NCBI GenBank assembly: GCA_965247665.1 | Contig: CBDFHH010000004.1 | Location: 186,001 to 250,000, forward strand | DNA length: 64,000 nt | Direction of reading: 5' to 3' | Source: CAUZWH01 sp965247665 | GTDB taxonomy: Bacteria; Pseudomonadota; Alphaproteobacteria; SHVV01 | Shown here: one piece after another, positions 18,193 through 26,334 of the stretch | Numbering within the stretch: the first letter of the stretch is position 1 | How the letters are laid out: every line of letters starts with the position of its first letter | The notes under the pieces: generated by a model | Told to the model about the DNA's origin: nothing | What the model saw: the letters and a program-made list of their open reading frames with translations, nothing else | Database searches by the model: none | Position numbers and translations under genes: made by a program

Positions 18193-18931
18193 GACGCAAA
18201 TCGATCCCGTTGCCGAAGCTGCTTCACGAGATATGGTGCGGGCGGACGATGTCCACCTGACTCTGGAAAGCGCGGCCGGCGCCGTCAACATCCTGCGCGG
18301 CGCGAGCCTGTGGCTGAATGCCGGTGAGGCCGTCGGCCTGATCGGACCCTCGGGCTCGGGCAAGTCGACGATGATGGCGATACTCGCCGGACTCGAGCGG
18401 CCGACACGCGGCAGCGTCGCGGTCGCCGGCCGCGACCTGACGACGATGAGCGAGGACGATCTGGCGCTGTTTCGGCGTCACCATATCGGCATCGTGTTTC
18501 AGTCATTTCATCTAATCCCGACGATGACGGCGCTTGAGAATGTGGCGATCCCGCTCGAGCTCGCAGGCCGCGCCGATGCGTTCGAGGTCGCGCAGGCCCA
18601 GCTCGAACAGGTTGGCCTGGCCGAACGTTTCGCCCACTACCCGTCGCAGCTATCCGGCGGCGAGCAGCAGCGGGTCGCCATGGCGCGTGCGTTCGCGCCG
18701 GTGCCCAAGGTGGTGCTGGCTGACGAACCGACCGGCAATCTCGACAATAAAACCGGCGCCGCCGTGATCGACATCATGTTCGCGATGCGCGCTCAACAGG
18801 GGACGACACTGCTGCTCATCACTCACGATTCGGCCCTGGCCCAACGTTGCGACCGCGTGCTGAGCATGGACGATGGCCGTGTGTTCGGGACCGTGGCTGG
18901 AGACGGCGCGGTCCGTCGGGCGAGCTCGTAG
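18191..18931 (+). CDS. ABC transporter ATPase, LolD/YbbA type
   Basis: A 246-residue ATPase with Walker A GPSGSGKST (residues 52-60), Q-loop VFQSFHLIPTMTALENV, signature LSGGEQQRVAMARAF and Walker B VVLADEPTGNLD. The TALENVAIPLELAGR region is typical of the LolD/MacB/YbbA branch. With the following FtsX-like permease it forms a YbbAP-like system whose role is poorly defined; being divergent from a TesA-like esterase matches the known ybbA-tesA neighbourhood. ATG 18191 is assigned. The permease gene starts 4 bases after its stop. Confidence 0.9.
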   Translation: MTQIDPVAEAASRDMVRADDVHLTLESAAGAVNILRGASLWLNAGEAVGLIGPSGSGKSTMMAILAGLERPTRGSVAVAGRDLTTMSEDDLALFRRHHIGIVFQSFHLIPTMTALENVAIPLELAGRADAFEVAQAQLEQVGLAERFAHYPSQLSGGEQQRVAMARAFAPVPKVVLADEPTGNLDNKTGAAVIDIMFAMRAQQGTTLLLITHDSALAQRCDRVLSMDDGRVFGTVAGDGAVRRASS

Positions 18932-18935
18932 AGCC

Positions 18936-21452
18936 ATGCCGTTGGCGCTGCGACTGGCGGCGCGCGAGCTGCGCGGTGGCCTGGGCGGGTTTCGCATCTT
19001 TCTCGCCTGCCTTACGATCGGCGTCGCCGCCATCGCCGGCGTCGGTACTCTGTCGCAAGCGCTGCAGCAATCCCTGCGCGAGAATGCTCAGATCTTGCTG
19101 GGCGGCGACGTCGAATTTCGCGTCACCGGACGCCCGCTCGACGCGGCGATCGTCGACGATATCGGCCGTCGCAGCGATCGTCTGGCGCGCCTCGGCGAGA
19201 TGCGAGCGATGGCCTACAGCAGCACCAACGACAAACGCAGCTTGGTCGAGCTCAAGGGTGTGCCCGAGGCCTACCCGCTCTACGGCGAGATCGAATTGGC
19301 GCCGGCGATCGCTTTGAACGATGCGCTCGCCGCGCGCCACGACCGCTTCGGTGCCGCGGTCGGCAGCGTGTTGTTGCTGCGGCTCGGCCTCGAAATCGGC
19401 GACACGCTGCGGATCGGCGATCGCGAGTTCGAAATTCGCACCACCATCGTCAAGGAACCGGATCAACTCGCCAATGCGTTTACGCTCGGCCCGCGCGTGA
19501 TGGTCGATGAATCCGGCTTTCGCGCAACCGGGCTGGTCCGCGAAGGCAGTCTGGTTCGCTATAAATATCGCGTGCGCTTGGCGCCGGGGACCGATGCGCA
19601 TGCTTGGGGTGCGAAGGTCGGGGAAGCTTATCCCCAGCAATCATGGCGCATTCGCGATCACGGCAGTGCCAATCCCAGCGTGCAGCGCTTCGTCGAACGC
19701 TTTGCCGTGTTCCTGACGCTGGTTGGGGTCACCGCGCTGCTGATCGGCGGCATCGGGGTCGGCAACGCGATCCAGAATTTCCTCGCCGGCAAGACCGAGA
19801 CCATCGCCGTCCTAAAATGCCTCGGCGCCCGCGGCCGTTTGATCTTCGGGACCTACCTGGCCCAGGTCATGCTGCTAGCGACAGTTGGAATAGCGATCGG
19901 CGTGGTGCTCGGTGCCGGAGCGCCGTGGCTGGCGAATATCGTGCTGGCCGACAAGCTGCCTATCCCGGCCAAGGTTGGGATCTACTGGCAGCCGTCGTTG
20001 CTGGCCGCGCTGTTCGGCTGGCTCACCGCGCTGGTGTTCGGGCTGTGGCCGCTGGCGACGGCCCAGGAGGTGCCCGCCGCCGGTCTGTTCCGCGACATCG
20101 TGCAACCGGCGCGGCGCTGGCCGAAGCCGCTTTATCTCGTGTCCATCGCGGTCGCCGCCGGCGCCTTGGTGGCACTGGCGATCGTCGGCAGCGGCCAGCC
20201 CTTCATCTCGCAATGGTTCGTGCTTGGCGCGGCTGCGGCCCTCCTCGCCTTCCGCGGCTTGGCGTGGTTGATTGTGCGGCTGGTGCGCGGTGCCGGCCGC
20301 GCCCGCAATCCGACCCTGCGGTTGGCGCTCGCCAACATTTGCAGGCCCGGCGCCCCGACCGGCGGGATCGTGGTGTCGCTCGGCGCCGGGTTGACGGTGC
20401 TGGTCGCCGTGGCGCTGATCCAAAGCAACCTCACGCGCCAGGTGAGCGAGCGCATTCTGACCGACGCGCCGGCATTCTTCTTCGTCGATATCCAGCCTGG
20501 CCAAGGTGCCGCATTCGCCGAAACCGTTCACGGCGTGGCGGGGGCCGGCGGCGTCGAGCAGGTGCCGATGCTGCGTGGCCGCCTCACCCGGATCAACGGC
20601 ACGTCCGTGGCCGACGTGACGCCGCATCCCGACGCTGCCTGGGTGACCCGTAGCGAAATCGGCTTCACCTATGCCGGGCCGATGCCGGAGGGTACTGATA
20701 TGCGGGCCGGCAAGTGGTGGCCGCCGGACTACAGCGGACCGCCTCTGGTCTCTCTGGATATCGATATTGCCCGCGGCCTCGGCGTCGATATCGGCGACAC
20801 CATGACCTACAGCATCCTGGGCCGCGAGGTGACGGCGCGTATCCGCAATTTGCGCAAGACCGACTGGATGAACCTCGGCATCAACTTCGTCACCGTGTTC
20901 GCTCCGGGAACCCTCGAGAACGCGCCGCAATCGCTGCTGGCAACCGCGCGCGCAACCCCGCAAGCCGAGGAAGCGTTGTTCCGCGCCGTGACCGACCGCT
21001 TCCCCAACATTTCACCGATCCGCGTGCGTGCGATTTCCGAGCGCATCGCCTCGTTCTTCCGTCAAGTCGGCGCCGGCGTGCAGGCCGCGTCTGCGGTGGC
21101 GCTGCTGACGGGGGTGCTGGTGCTGGCCGGCGCGGTGGCCGCGGGGCACAGGCGCCGCGTCTACGACGCGGTGGTGCTTAAGGTGCTGGGCGCGAGGCGC
21201 AGTTTCCTGATCCGCGTCTTCTTGCTGGAATACCTGTTGCTCGGTTTGGCGACCGCCGTGATCGCGGTCGCGCTCGGCACCCTGGCCAGTTGGATCGTCG
21301 TCACCGAGGTCATGCGCGCCCACTGGGAATTCCTGCCGACCACGGCTCTGGCCACGGTGGTCGGCGCCGCCGTCTTGACCGCGGTGCTTGGCTTCGCGGG
21401 CATCTGGCTGGCGCTGGGCCAAAAACCGGCGCCGGTCCTCCGAGCCGAGTAG
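18936..21452 (+). CDS. FtsX-like ABC permease (YbbP type)
   Basis: An 838-residue permease with the YbbP layout: N-terminal helix (about residues 22-44), a periplasmic domain, helices around 270-380 and 420-480, a second periplasmic domain and three helices at the C-terminus (about 710-830). Two FtsX domains are present, including IGVGNAIQNFLAGKTETIAVLKCLGARGRLIF and HRRRVYDAVVLKVLGARRSFLI, the coupling segments to the ATPase. It pairs with the LolD-like ATPase just upstream. Start ATG 18936 gives MPLALRLAARELRGG, the expected N-terminus. Confidence 0.9.
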   Translation: MPLALRLAARELRGGLGGFRIFLACLTIGVAAIAGVGTLSQALQQSLRENAQILLGGDVEFRVTGRPLDAAIVDDIGRRSDRLARLGEMRAMAYSSTNDKRSLVELKGVPEAYPLYGEIELAPAIALNDALAARHDRFGAAVGSVLLLRLGLEIGDTLRIGDREFEIRTTIVKEPDQLANAFTLGPRVMVDESGFRATGLVREGSLVRYKYRVRLAPGTDAHAWGAKVGEAYPQQSWRIRDHGSANPSVQRFVERFAVFLTLVGVTALLIGGIGVGNAIQNFLAGKTETIAVLKCLGARGRLIFGTYLAQVMLLATVGIAIGVVLGAGAPWLANIVLADKLPIPAKVGIYWQPSLLAALFGWLTALVFGLWPLATAQEVPAAGLFRDIVQPARRWPKPLYLVSIAVAAGALVALAIVGSGQPFISQWFVLGAAAALLAFRGLAWLIVRLVRGAGRARNPTLRLALANICRPGAPTGGIVVSLGAGLTVLVAVALIQSNLTRQVSERILTDAPAFFFVDIQPGQGAAFAETVHGVAGAGGVEQVPMLRGRLTRINGTSVADVTPHPDAAWVTRSEIGFTYAGPMPEGTDMRAGKWWPPDYSGPPLVSLDIDIARGLGVDIGDTMTYSILGREVTARIRNLRKTDWMNLGINFVTVFAPGTLENAPQSLLATARATPQAEEALFRAVTDRFPNISPIRVRAISERIASFFRQVGAGVQAASAVALLTGVLVLAGAVAAGHRRRVYDAVVLKVLGARRSFLIRVFLLEYLLLGLATAVIAVALGTLASWIVVTEVMRAHWEFLPTTALATVVGAAVLTAVLGFAGIWLALGQKPAPVLRAE

Positions 21453-21492
21453 GAGCAACAACCCGACCCGAAAAACAACGCGTTTTCAAAAC

Positions 21493-21553
21493 CTTACAAT
21501 TTGGTAAGCTGCTCCGGTTGCGCTTGATACTCTGTCGCGCTAATCAATATATA
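21493..21553 (+). promoter_or_regulatory. Candidate promoter and palindrome upstream of the Bax-inhibitor gene
   Basis: An unusually A/T-rich patch in GC-rich DNA. TTGATA (21524-21529) and TATATA (21548-21553) are separated by 18 bases, close to a housekeeping promoter. Upstream lies the inverted repeat CTTAC-N6-GTAAG (21493-21508). The start codon is 34 bases beyond the -10 box. Confidence 0.4.
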
Positions 21554-21586
21554 TATATCTACACGAACTCTCCGAGGGACAGACTA

Positions 21587-22294
21587 ATGGCTGATCTCAG
21601 GACTCAATTCGCGGCTCGTAGTGCCGACGCGGTACAGATCGACGAGGGTCTGCGCAAACACATGCTCAAGGTCTACAACTACATGGCCTCGGGCGTGATG
21701 CTGACCTTCATCATCGCCTGGGCCGTCGCTCAAAATCCGGGGCTGTACGGTGCGGTTGCGTCGTTGGGCTGGATCGTTTTCCTCGTTGCCCTTGGGCTGG
21801 TGTTTTTCATCGGCGCGCGCATCCATAAAATGTCGCCGGCGGCCGCTCAGGCCTGTTTCTGGATCTACGCCGCGCTGTTTGGGCTGATCCTATCCACCTA
21901 CTTCGTCTACTTTACGGGCGAGAGCATTGCCCGGGTGTTCTTCATCACCGCCGCCACATTCGGGGCGATGAGCCTGTGGGGCTATACCACCAAACGCGAC
22001 CTCACCGGGCTCGGCTCGTTCCTGTTCATGGGACTGATCGGCATCATCGTCGCCGGGGTGGTCAATCTCTTCGTGTTGTCGAGTGCGCTGCACTTCGCGG
22101 TCTCGGTGATCGGCGTGCTGATCTTCGTCGGTTTCACCGCCTACGACACTCAGAAGATCAAGACGATGTATCTGGCGAGCGATAGTCTCGAGGTTGCGGA
22201 CAAGAAGGCGATTCTCGGCGCCCTAAACCTCTACATGGATTTCATTCTCATCTTCATGTATCTGATGAGCTTGTTCGGCGCCTCCAACGAGTGA
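21587..22294 (+). CDS. Bax inhibitor-1 family membrane protein (YccA/YbhL-like)
   Basis: A 235-residue protein with seven hydrophobic helices of the BI-1/TMBIM family, starting after a short polar N-terminus (ADLRTQFAARS). The C-terminal part has the family pattern FVGFTAYDTQKIK, ALNLYMDFILIFMYLMSLFG. In bacteria these proteins act as pH-sensitive calcium leak channels or bind FtsH; the exact role here is unknown. It has its own A/T-rich promoter region and a hairpin after its stop codon, so is probably monocistronic. Confidence 0.9.
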   Translation: MADLRTQFAARSADAVQIDEGLRKHMLKVYNYMASGVMLTFIIAWAVAQNPGLYGAVASLGWIVFLVALGLVFFIGARIHKMSPAAAQACFWIYAALFGLILSTYFVYFTGESIARVFFITAATFGAMSLWGYTTKRDLTGLGSFLFMGLIGIIVAGVVNLFVLSSALHFAVSVIGVLIFVGFTAYDTQKIKTMYLASDSLEVADKKAILGALNLYMDFILIFMYLMSLFGASNE

Positions 22295-22306
22295 GCGCCG
22301 GCGAAC

Positions 22307-22337
22307 CGACCAACCCGGCTTCGCGCCGGGCTGGTCG
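22307..22337. terminator. Hairpin between convergent genes (bidirectional terminator-like)
   Basis: Arms CGACCAACCCGGC (22307-22319) and GCCGGGCTGGTCG (22325-22337) pair over 13 positions with one mismatch around the 5-base loop TTCGC. It lies between the stops of the Bax-inhibitor gene and the convergent DUF2794 gene. No U-run follows on either strand, so termination is likely but not certain. Confidence 0.6.
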
Positions 22338-22351
22338 TTGAAGTGAATGGG

Positions 22352-22783
22352 TTAGGTGCGCGCGAAGCGCTGGTGCGTACGCAAACGCGGAAACGTGGCA
22401 ACGCGTCCGCCGGGATGCCGCTCGAGCCAGGTTAGGATCGGTTGGAGGCGGTCGTCCTCGATCAGCGTTTCGCCCCCGCTGAGCAGGGCGAAACGCCGCG
22501 CGCCGGCGTCGGCATCCCGCTTGACCAGGCGGTAGGCCGGAAAATCCCAGCTGTTGCGGTAGACCTGGAACTCGACTCCCCATCTATCCGTATCGATGGC
22601 GTAGTCACGCCATTCATTGACGGCGACCATGCGGCCATAGAGCGAGAAGATACCGTTGAGCTCGCGGCGATCGAAGAACACCGGTGTGGCTTCGGTCGAT
22701 GGCGGTGTGGGGTCTTCGCTTGAGGGGTTGCGGTGCGCGGCGGCCCGCTGGCGGTAATGATCGAGGCGAATCACCTCGGCCAT
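22352..22783 (-). CDS. DUF2794 family protein
   Basis: A 143-residue protein of the alphaproteobacterial DUF2794 family. The core reads VFFDRRELNGIFSLYGRMVAVNEWRDYAI, followed by a VEFQVYR-like strand and YRLVKR, then a Leu-rich end (LLSGGETLIEDDRLQPILTWLERH). Function unknown; no catalytic motif or membrane segment is visible. Its ATG overlaps the stop of a 37-codon upstream frame (TGATG), indicating translational coupling. Confidence 0.85.
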   Translation of the reverse strand: MAEVIRLDHYRQRAAAHRNPSSEDPTPPSTEATPVFFDRRELNGIFSLYGRMVAVNEWRDYAIDTDRWGVEFQVYRNSWDFPAYRLVKRDADAGARRFALLSGGETLIEDDRLQPILTWLERHPGGRVATFPRLRTHQRFART

Positions 22784-22896
22784 CAGGCGACAGGCAAGGC
22801 TAAGGCTGCCCTGCCCCCGGCCTGGTTGTGGCCGATGCGCCGTTTGCCAAACCCGGCGCTGATATGTGTCGCGACGCTCACGTCCGTCTTGCTCAT
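22783..22896 (-). CDS. Candidate micro-protein coupled to DUF2794
   Basis: A 37-residue frame (MSKTDVSVATHIS..., ending ALALPVA) whose stop overlaps the DUF2794 start as TGATG. The composition looks protein-like, and the overlap is what translational coupling predicts. A second in-frame ATG at 22908 would add four residues. No strong Shine-Dalgarno is visible for either start. I do not recognise a family. Confidence 0.4.
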   Translation of the reverse strand: MSKTDVSVATHISAGFGKRRIGHNQAGGRAALALPVA

Positions 22897-22958
22897 GCGC
22901 TCGATCATATTACAACGGCAACCGGTGCTGCAACGCGACCGCGGCGGTTTGGTGCTGG

Positions 22959-23624
22959 TCAGCGTTTGCGCGCCAGGGTCAGACCATCGCCGATCGGCAC
23001 CATACATACCTCGATCCGTTCGTCGCCGCGGATCTTTCTGTTGATAGCGCGGATCGCCGTGGTCGATTCGCTGGTGTCGGCGGTATCGATAACTTGGCCG
23101 CCCCACAACACGTTGTCGACGCCGATCATCCCGCCCGCGCGCAGCAGCTTGAGGCACCGTTCGTAGTAATTGTCGTAGTTGGGTTTGTCGGCATCAATAA
23201 AGGCGAAATCGTAGGTGCCGGCAGCGCCGTCGGCGAGCAGCTTGTCGAGTGTCTCGACCGCCGGGCGTAACTGCAGGTCGATCTTGTCCTCGACCCCGGC
23301 TTCGTGCCAGTAGCGGCGGGCGATTTCGGTCCACTCCTCGCTGGTGTCGCAAGCGGTGATGCGACCATCGTCGGGCAAACCCAGGGCCATCGAAATCGAG
23401 CTGTAGCCGGTATAGACCCCGATCTCCAGCACGCGGCTAGCCCCGAGCATGCCCATCAGCATTCTCATAAATGCGCCCTGTTCGGGCGTGATCTGCATCA
23501 TCGCGGCCCGCACGCTGTTCTGGGTTTCCTCGCGCAGGCGTGCGAGCACGTCGGGTTCGCGCACCCCCACCGAGCGCAGATAAGTGGAGAGTTCGTCGGT
23601 TAGTGCGAGCGCTGTGTTCGACAT
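22959..23624 (-). CDS. Class I SAM-dependent O-methyltransferase (caffeoyl-CoA / catechol type)
   Basis: A 221-residue methyltransferase. SAM-binding motif I is VLEIGVYTGYSSISMA (about residues 67-82). Divalent metal and catechol-site residues are suggested by FAFIDADKPNYDNYYE and NVLWGGQV. The family methylates vicinal hydroxyls of catechols, caffeoyl-CoA and similar compounds. It ends with VPIGDGLTLARKR, the usual C-terminus. It is the first of a minus-strand group with the micro-ORF and DUF2794 (62 bases to the nearest frame), though a common transcript is not proven. Confidence 0.9.
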   Translation of the reverse strand: MSNTALALTDELSTYLRSVGVREPDVLARLREETQNSVRAAMMQITPEQGAFMRMLMGMLGASRVLEIGVYTGYSSISMALGLPDDGRITACDTSEEWTEIARRYWHEAGVEDKIDLQLRPAVETLDKLLADGAAGTYDFAFIDADKPNYDNYYERCLKLLRAGGMIGVDNVLWGGQVIDTADTSESTTAIRAINRKIRGDERIEVCMVPIGDGLTLARKR

Positions 23625-23929
23625 ATCGCTGTTCCTTGTCGAGAGCGGCGGACGCGGGCAATCGAATTGTCGCCCACGCGGGGACGCCGCGGAACCCCGA
23701 TTCGCGAAGGCGAGCCTCGTCTACAAGGAGCGCGGGGTCAACGGCGGCGGTCGGCGATCCCGTGGCGGTACTCGCGGCCGCGCCGCTTCCTTTCGGCGTC
23801 ACGGTAAAGCGACCGCAAAACCGCGATCTGGTAACCGAGCCTAAGGTCGTGCGCGGGGGTATTCCGGGTCGATTTCACCGGTCGCAATAACACCCGAATC
23901 CCGCCTCGAAATCGCCGTAAACCCACCCT

Positions 23930-24063
23930 ACATGATTAATCAAGGGCCCATCGGGTCCGGTTGCGCGGGAAGGGTATCCCCCCGCCGCGTTCCCGACGCA
24001 GCCGGACCCACCTTTCTTCTCTTCCTCCGACGCCGGCCAGGTCCCGTGGCCGGCGTCGTTTTT
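23930..24063 (+). ncRNA. Candidate structured small RNA with intrinsic terminator
   Basis: Outer arms GGGTCCGGTTGCG (23953-23965) and CGCAGCCGGACCC (23997-24009) pair over 13 positions including one G-U. They continue as CGGGAA (23966-23971) with TTCCCG (23990-23995), so the stem is 19 pairs with one bulged A. The apical loop is 18 bases. Next comes a single-stranded pyrimidine tract (24011-24028, CCTTTCTTCTCTTCCTCC), then a perfect 11-pair terminator with five T. The CU-rich tract containing CTTCCTCC could pair with Shine-Dalgarno sequences, as in alphaproteobacterial anti-SD sRNAs. The 5' end is a guess; no clear promoter was found. Confidence 0.5.
24029..24063 (+). terminator. Strong intrinsic terminator of the candidate sRNA
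   Basis: Perfect 11-base arms GACGCCGGCCA (24029-24039) and TGGCCGGCGTC (24047-24057), a 7-base loop, one G, then TTTTT (24059-24063). The T-run is on the plus strand only, so it terminates plus-strand transcription, although no plus-strand protein gene lies within 1.7 kb upstream. Confidence 0.8.
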
Positions 24064-24233
24064 CGTGGTTGTTTGCGACAGGCACGGTCGATAAGGCGGA
24101 GAACGAGAAGCCGCCGGCCAAGAAGGAACCGATGGCGACAAGGCTGTACGCGGTGCGCGCTGCGGCATCCACCGCGATACTCAATCACCGAGACGCCGAA
24201 CCGTGCCCAAACACCTTGAAAACAAAGCAGGGT

Positions 24234-25085
24234 CTAGGCAAGCACCATGGACGCTTTGGTCGCGACCGCGCCTTCGTGATCAGCCGCCCAAAGCTCGAGG
24301 ATGCCGTCGTCGGCACGGGCGCCGTTGACCGTGAAGCGATGGATGTCGAACAGCGGCCGCATCATGCGGTAGTCGACGCTGGCGATCGTTGCGTCGGGCA
24401 ACTCGCGGCGCACCAGATCCATCAACAGGATGAAGCTCAGCGGACCGTGCACCACCAGGCCGGGATAGCCGGCTTCGGTTTTGCAGTAGGGCCGGTCGTA
24501 GTGGATGCGATGGCCGTTAAAGGTCAGAGCCGAGAAACGGAACAGCAGTACCGGGTCGGGCTGGATCGTGCGCGACCAGTCGGCCCGTCCGGGGGCCGCG
24601 GGCGGCCTGACCGGCCGGCCGCCGGGCTTGGCTTCCTCGCGGTACACGATGTCGTGTTCCTCGATGATGGCCGGGCCCCCGGCACCCGACACGATGTGGC
24701 GTACGGTCACGAACACAAGCTGGCCGCTGCGTCCGGATTTGGGTTCGACCTTGATGATCTCAGAGCGCCGCGTCGCCGCGTCGCCGACCTTGAGCGGCTG
24801 CGCGAACGTGATGCGGCCGCCCGCCCACATACGCTGCGGTAGCGGCACCGGCGGCAGAAACCCGCCGCGCCGGGGATGACCGTCATCGTTGATCTCCGAT
24901 TGCGGCGCCGATGGCAGGAAATAGAACCAGTGCCAGCCCGGCGGGATCGGGTCGCCCGTGGCGGGCGGCGGGTCGTCGCGGTCGAGGGTAGCCGCGGCCC
25001 GTTTCAACGGCCCCGCCACCAGCACGTCGCCGTCGGTTTCGCTGTTGCCGATCCACTCGCGCAGATGGTCGAGATTTTGGGTCAT
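24234..25085 (-). CDS. MaoC-like/FAS1-type hydratase, possible mesaconyl-C4-CoA hydratase
   Basis: A 283-residue hot-dog-fold protein with an N-terminal dehydratase-like half (LPQRMWAGGRITFAQPLKVGD) and a C-terminal half with the hydratase motif FNGHRIHYDRPYC followed by YPGLVVHGPL. This fits HTD2-like and mesaconyl-C4-CoA hydratases, which hydrate an enoyl-CoA such as mesaconyl-C4-CoA to citramalyl-CoA. It follows the CoA-transferase gene by 12 bases, with an acyl-CoA dehydrogenase upstream. A general 3-hydroxyacyl dehydratase role is the alternative. Confidence 0.82.
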   Translation of the reverse strand: MTQNLDHLREWIGNSETDGDVLVAGPLKRAAATLDRDDPPPATGDPIPPGWHWFYFLPSAPQSEINDDGHPRRGGFLPPVPLPQRMWAGGRITFAQPLKVGDAATRRSEIIKVEPKSGRSGQLVFVTVRHIVSGAGGPAIIEEHDIVYREEAKPGGRPVRPPAAPGRADWSRTIQPDPVLLFRFSALTFNGHRIHYDRPYCKTEAGYPGLVVHGPLSFILLMDLVRRELPDATIASVDYRMMRPLFDIHRFTVNGARADDGILELWAADHEGAVATKASMVLA

Positions 25086-25097
25086 AACCGTGCATCC

Positions 25098-26219
25098 CTA
25101 GACGGCAAACTCGGCGCGGATGGCATCCGAGTGCTCGCCGATATTCGGCAGCGGTCCGAGCACATGCGGCCGGTTGGCGATGCGGTGCCCCGGCGCAGCT
25201 ACTTCGACCACGCCGTTAGGGGTTTCCACCGGCAGACGCCGCAATTGTGGATGGTCGATGAGGTCGGTTACGTTGTTGAGCGCGCCGAAGGCGATGTTGG
25301 CCGCCTTGAGCTTCTCGGCCAACGCCGCGCGTTTGTGTCGGCCGAAAGCGGCGGTGATGATCGCGTCCAGTTGGACCCGGTTGTCGCAGCGCGCCACGTT
25401 GTTCTGGAACCGCGTGTCGTTGGCGATTTCAGGCTGTTTGAGGATACGCTCGCAAAACGCCGCCCATTCGCGCTGGTTCTGCACCGCGATAACGATCTGG
25501 TCGCCGCCCTTGGTGATGTAGGCCCCGTAAGGCGCGATGGCTGTGTGGCTGAAGCCGATGCGCGATGGTTCCTTGCCGGCCGCGGTTTGCAGCATCGGCG
25601 GCGTCATCATGTCAACCAGCCCGTCGAACAGGGAGATTGCGATCGCGCTCGACTCGCCGGTGTGGCCGCGCCGGATCAGCGCCTCCATGACCGCGGCATA
25701 GGCGTTGACCCCGGCGGTGAGGTCGCAGATCGAGACTCCGCAGCGGCCCGGCGCCTCGGGGCCGCCGCTGATCGCCGCCAGGCCGGACTCGGCCTGCACC
25801 AGCAGATCGTAGGCTTTCATGTCGGCATAGGGGCCGTCCTCGCCATAGCCCGTGAGGTCGACCGTGATCAGATCGGGGTTGATCTCGCGCAGGTCGGCCG
25901 AGCCGCAACCGGCCCGCGCCGCCGCGCCCGGCGCCAGGTTCTGAAGGAATATGTCGGCGCGGGCGGCGATGCGGTGGATCAGGGCGACGTCGTCCGGGTT
26001 CTTGATATCCGCCACCAGCGACTGCTTGCCGCGATTGAGCCATACGAAATAGCTGCACTGGTCCTTGGCCAGCTTGTCGTAATGGCGCGCGAAATCGCCT
26101 TCGGCGCGCTCGATCTTGATCACCCGCGCGCCGGCGTCGGCGAGCTTGGCCGTGCAATAGGGGATCGCCACCGCCTGCTCGAGGGCGAGGACGACGGTAC
26201 TGTCGAGAGCGCCTGCCAT
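25098..26219 (-). CDS. Family III CoA-transferase (CaiB/BaiF)
   Basis: A 373-residue class III CoA-transferase: VLALEQAVAIPYCTAKLADAGARVIKIE at the N-terminus, FVWLNRGKQSLVADIKNP, and LTGYGEDGPYADMKAYDLLVQAESGL containing the nucleophilic aspartate. It moves CoA from a donor such as succinyl-CoA to a carboxylic acid. Next to a mesaconyl-CoA-hydratase-like gene, the likely acceptor is a branched dicarboxylate such as mesaconate, but this is inferred. Start ATG 26219 has a GAGAGG Shine-Dalgarno; the frame extends to 26285 without family similarity. Confidence 0.9.
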   Translation of the reverse strand: MAGALDSTVVLALEQAVAIPYCTAKLADAGARVIKIERAEGDFARHYDKLAKDQCSYFVWLNRGKQSLVADIKNPDDVALIHRIAARADIFLQNLAPGAAARAGCGSADLREINPDLITVDLTGYGEDGPYADMKAYDLLVQAESGLAAISGGPEAPGRCGVSICDLTAGVNAYAAVMEALIRRGHTGESSAIAISLFDGLVDMMTPPMLQTAAGKEPSRIGFSHTAIAPYGAYITKGGDQIVIAVQNQREWAAFCERILKQPEIANDTRFQNNVARCDNRVQLDAIITAAFGRHKRAALAEKLKAANIAFGALNNVTDLIDHPQLRRLPVETPNGVVEVAAPGHRIANRPHVLGPLPNIGEHSDAIRAEFAV

Positions 26220-26334
26220 GGAAACCTCTCGTTTTTTCAAGCGCGCTATTTCTACACCGGGCGCCGTTGCGAGCGCTGGAGGCACGGGTACGGGCCAAGC
26301 GCGTCGCTGATGCCCGGTCCGGGGGTTGGCAATA

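Larger units (their letters stand above)
23625..24233. other. 600-base gap without a protein gene; holds a candidate sRNA
   Basis: No convincing reading frame spans this interval. The left 300 bases (23625-23930) show no gene I can support. The right part contains a long stem-loop, a pyrimidine tract and a strong plus-strand intrinsic terminator, listed separately. The last 170 bases, upstream of the stop of the hydratase gene, hold nothing recognisable. Confidence 0.6.

Noticed and set aside
21546..21557. AT dinucleotide run
   Set aside because: Too short to be called a microsatellite; it is better explained as part of the promoter region.
23936..24184. Minus-strand frame of 82 codons with a hydrophobic N-terminus
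   Set aside because: It crosses the stem-loop and the plus-strand terminator, and its second half is Arg-rich and shadow-like; the RNA structure explains the region better.
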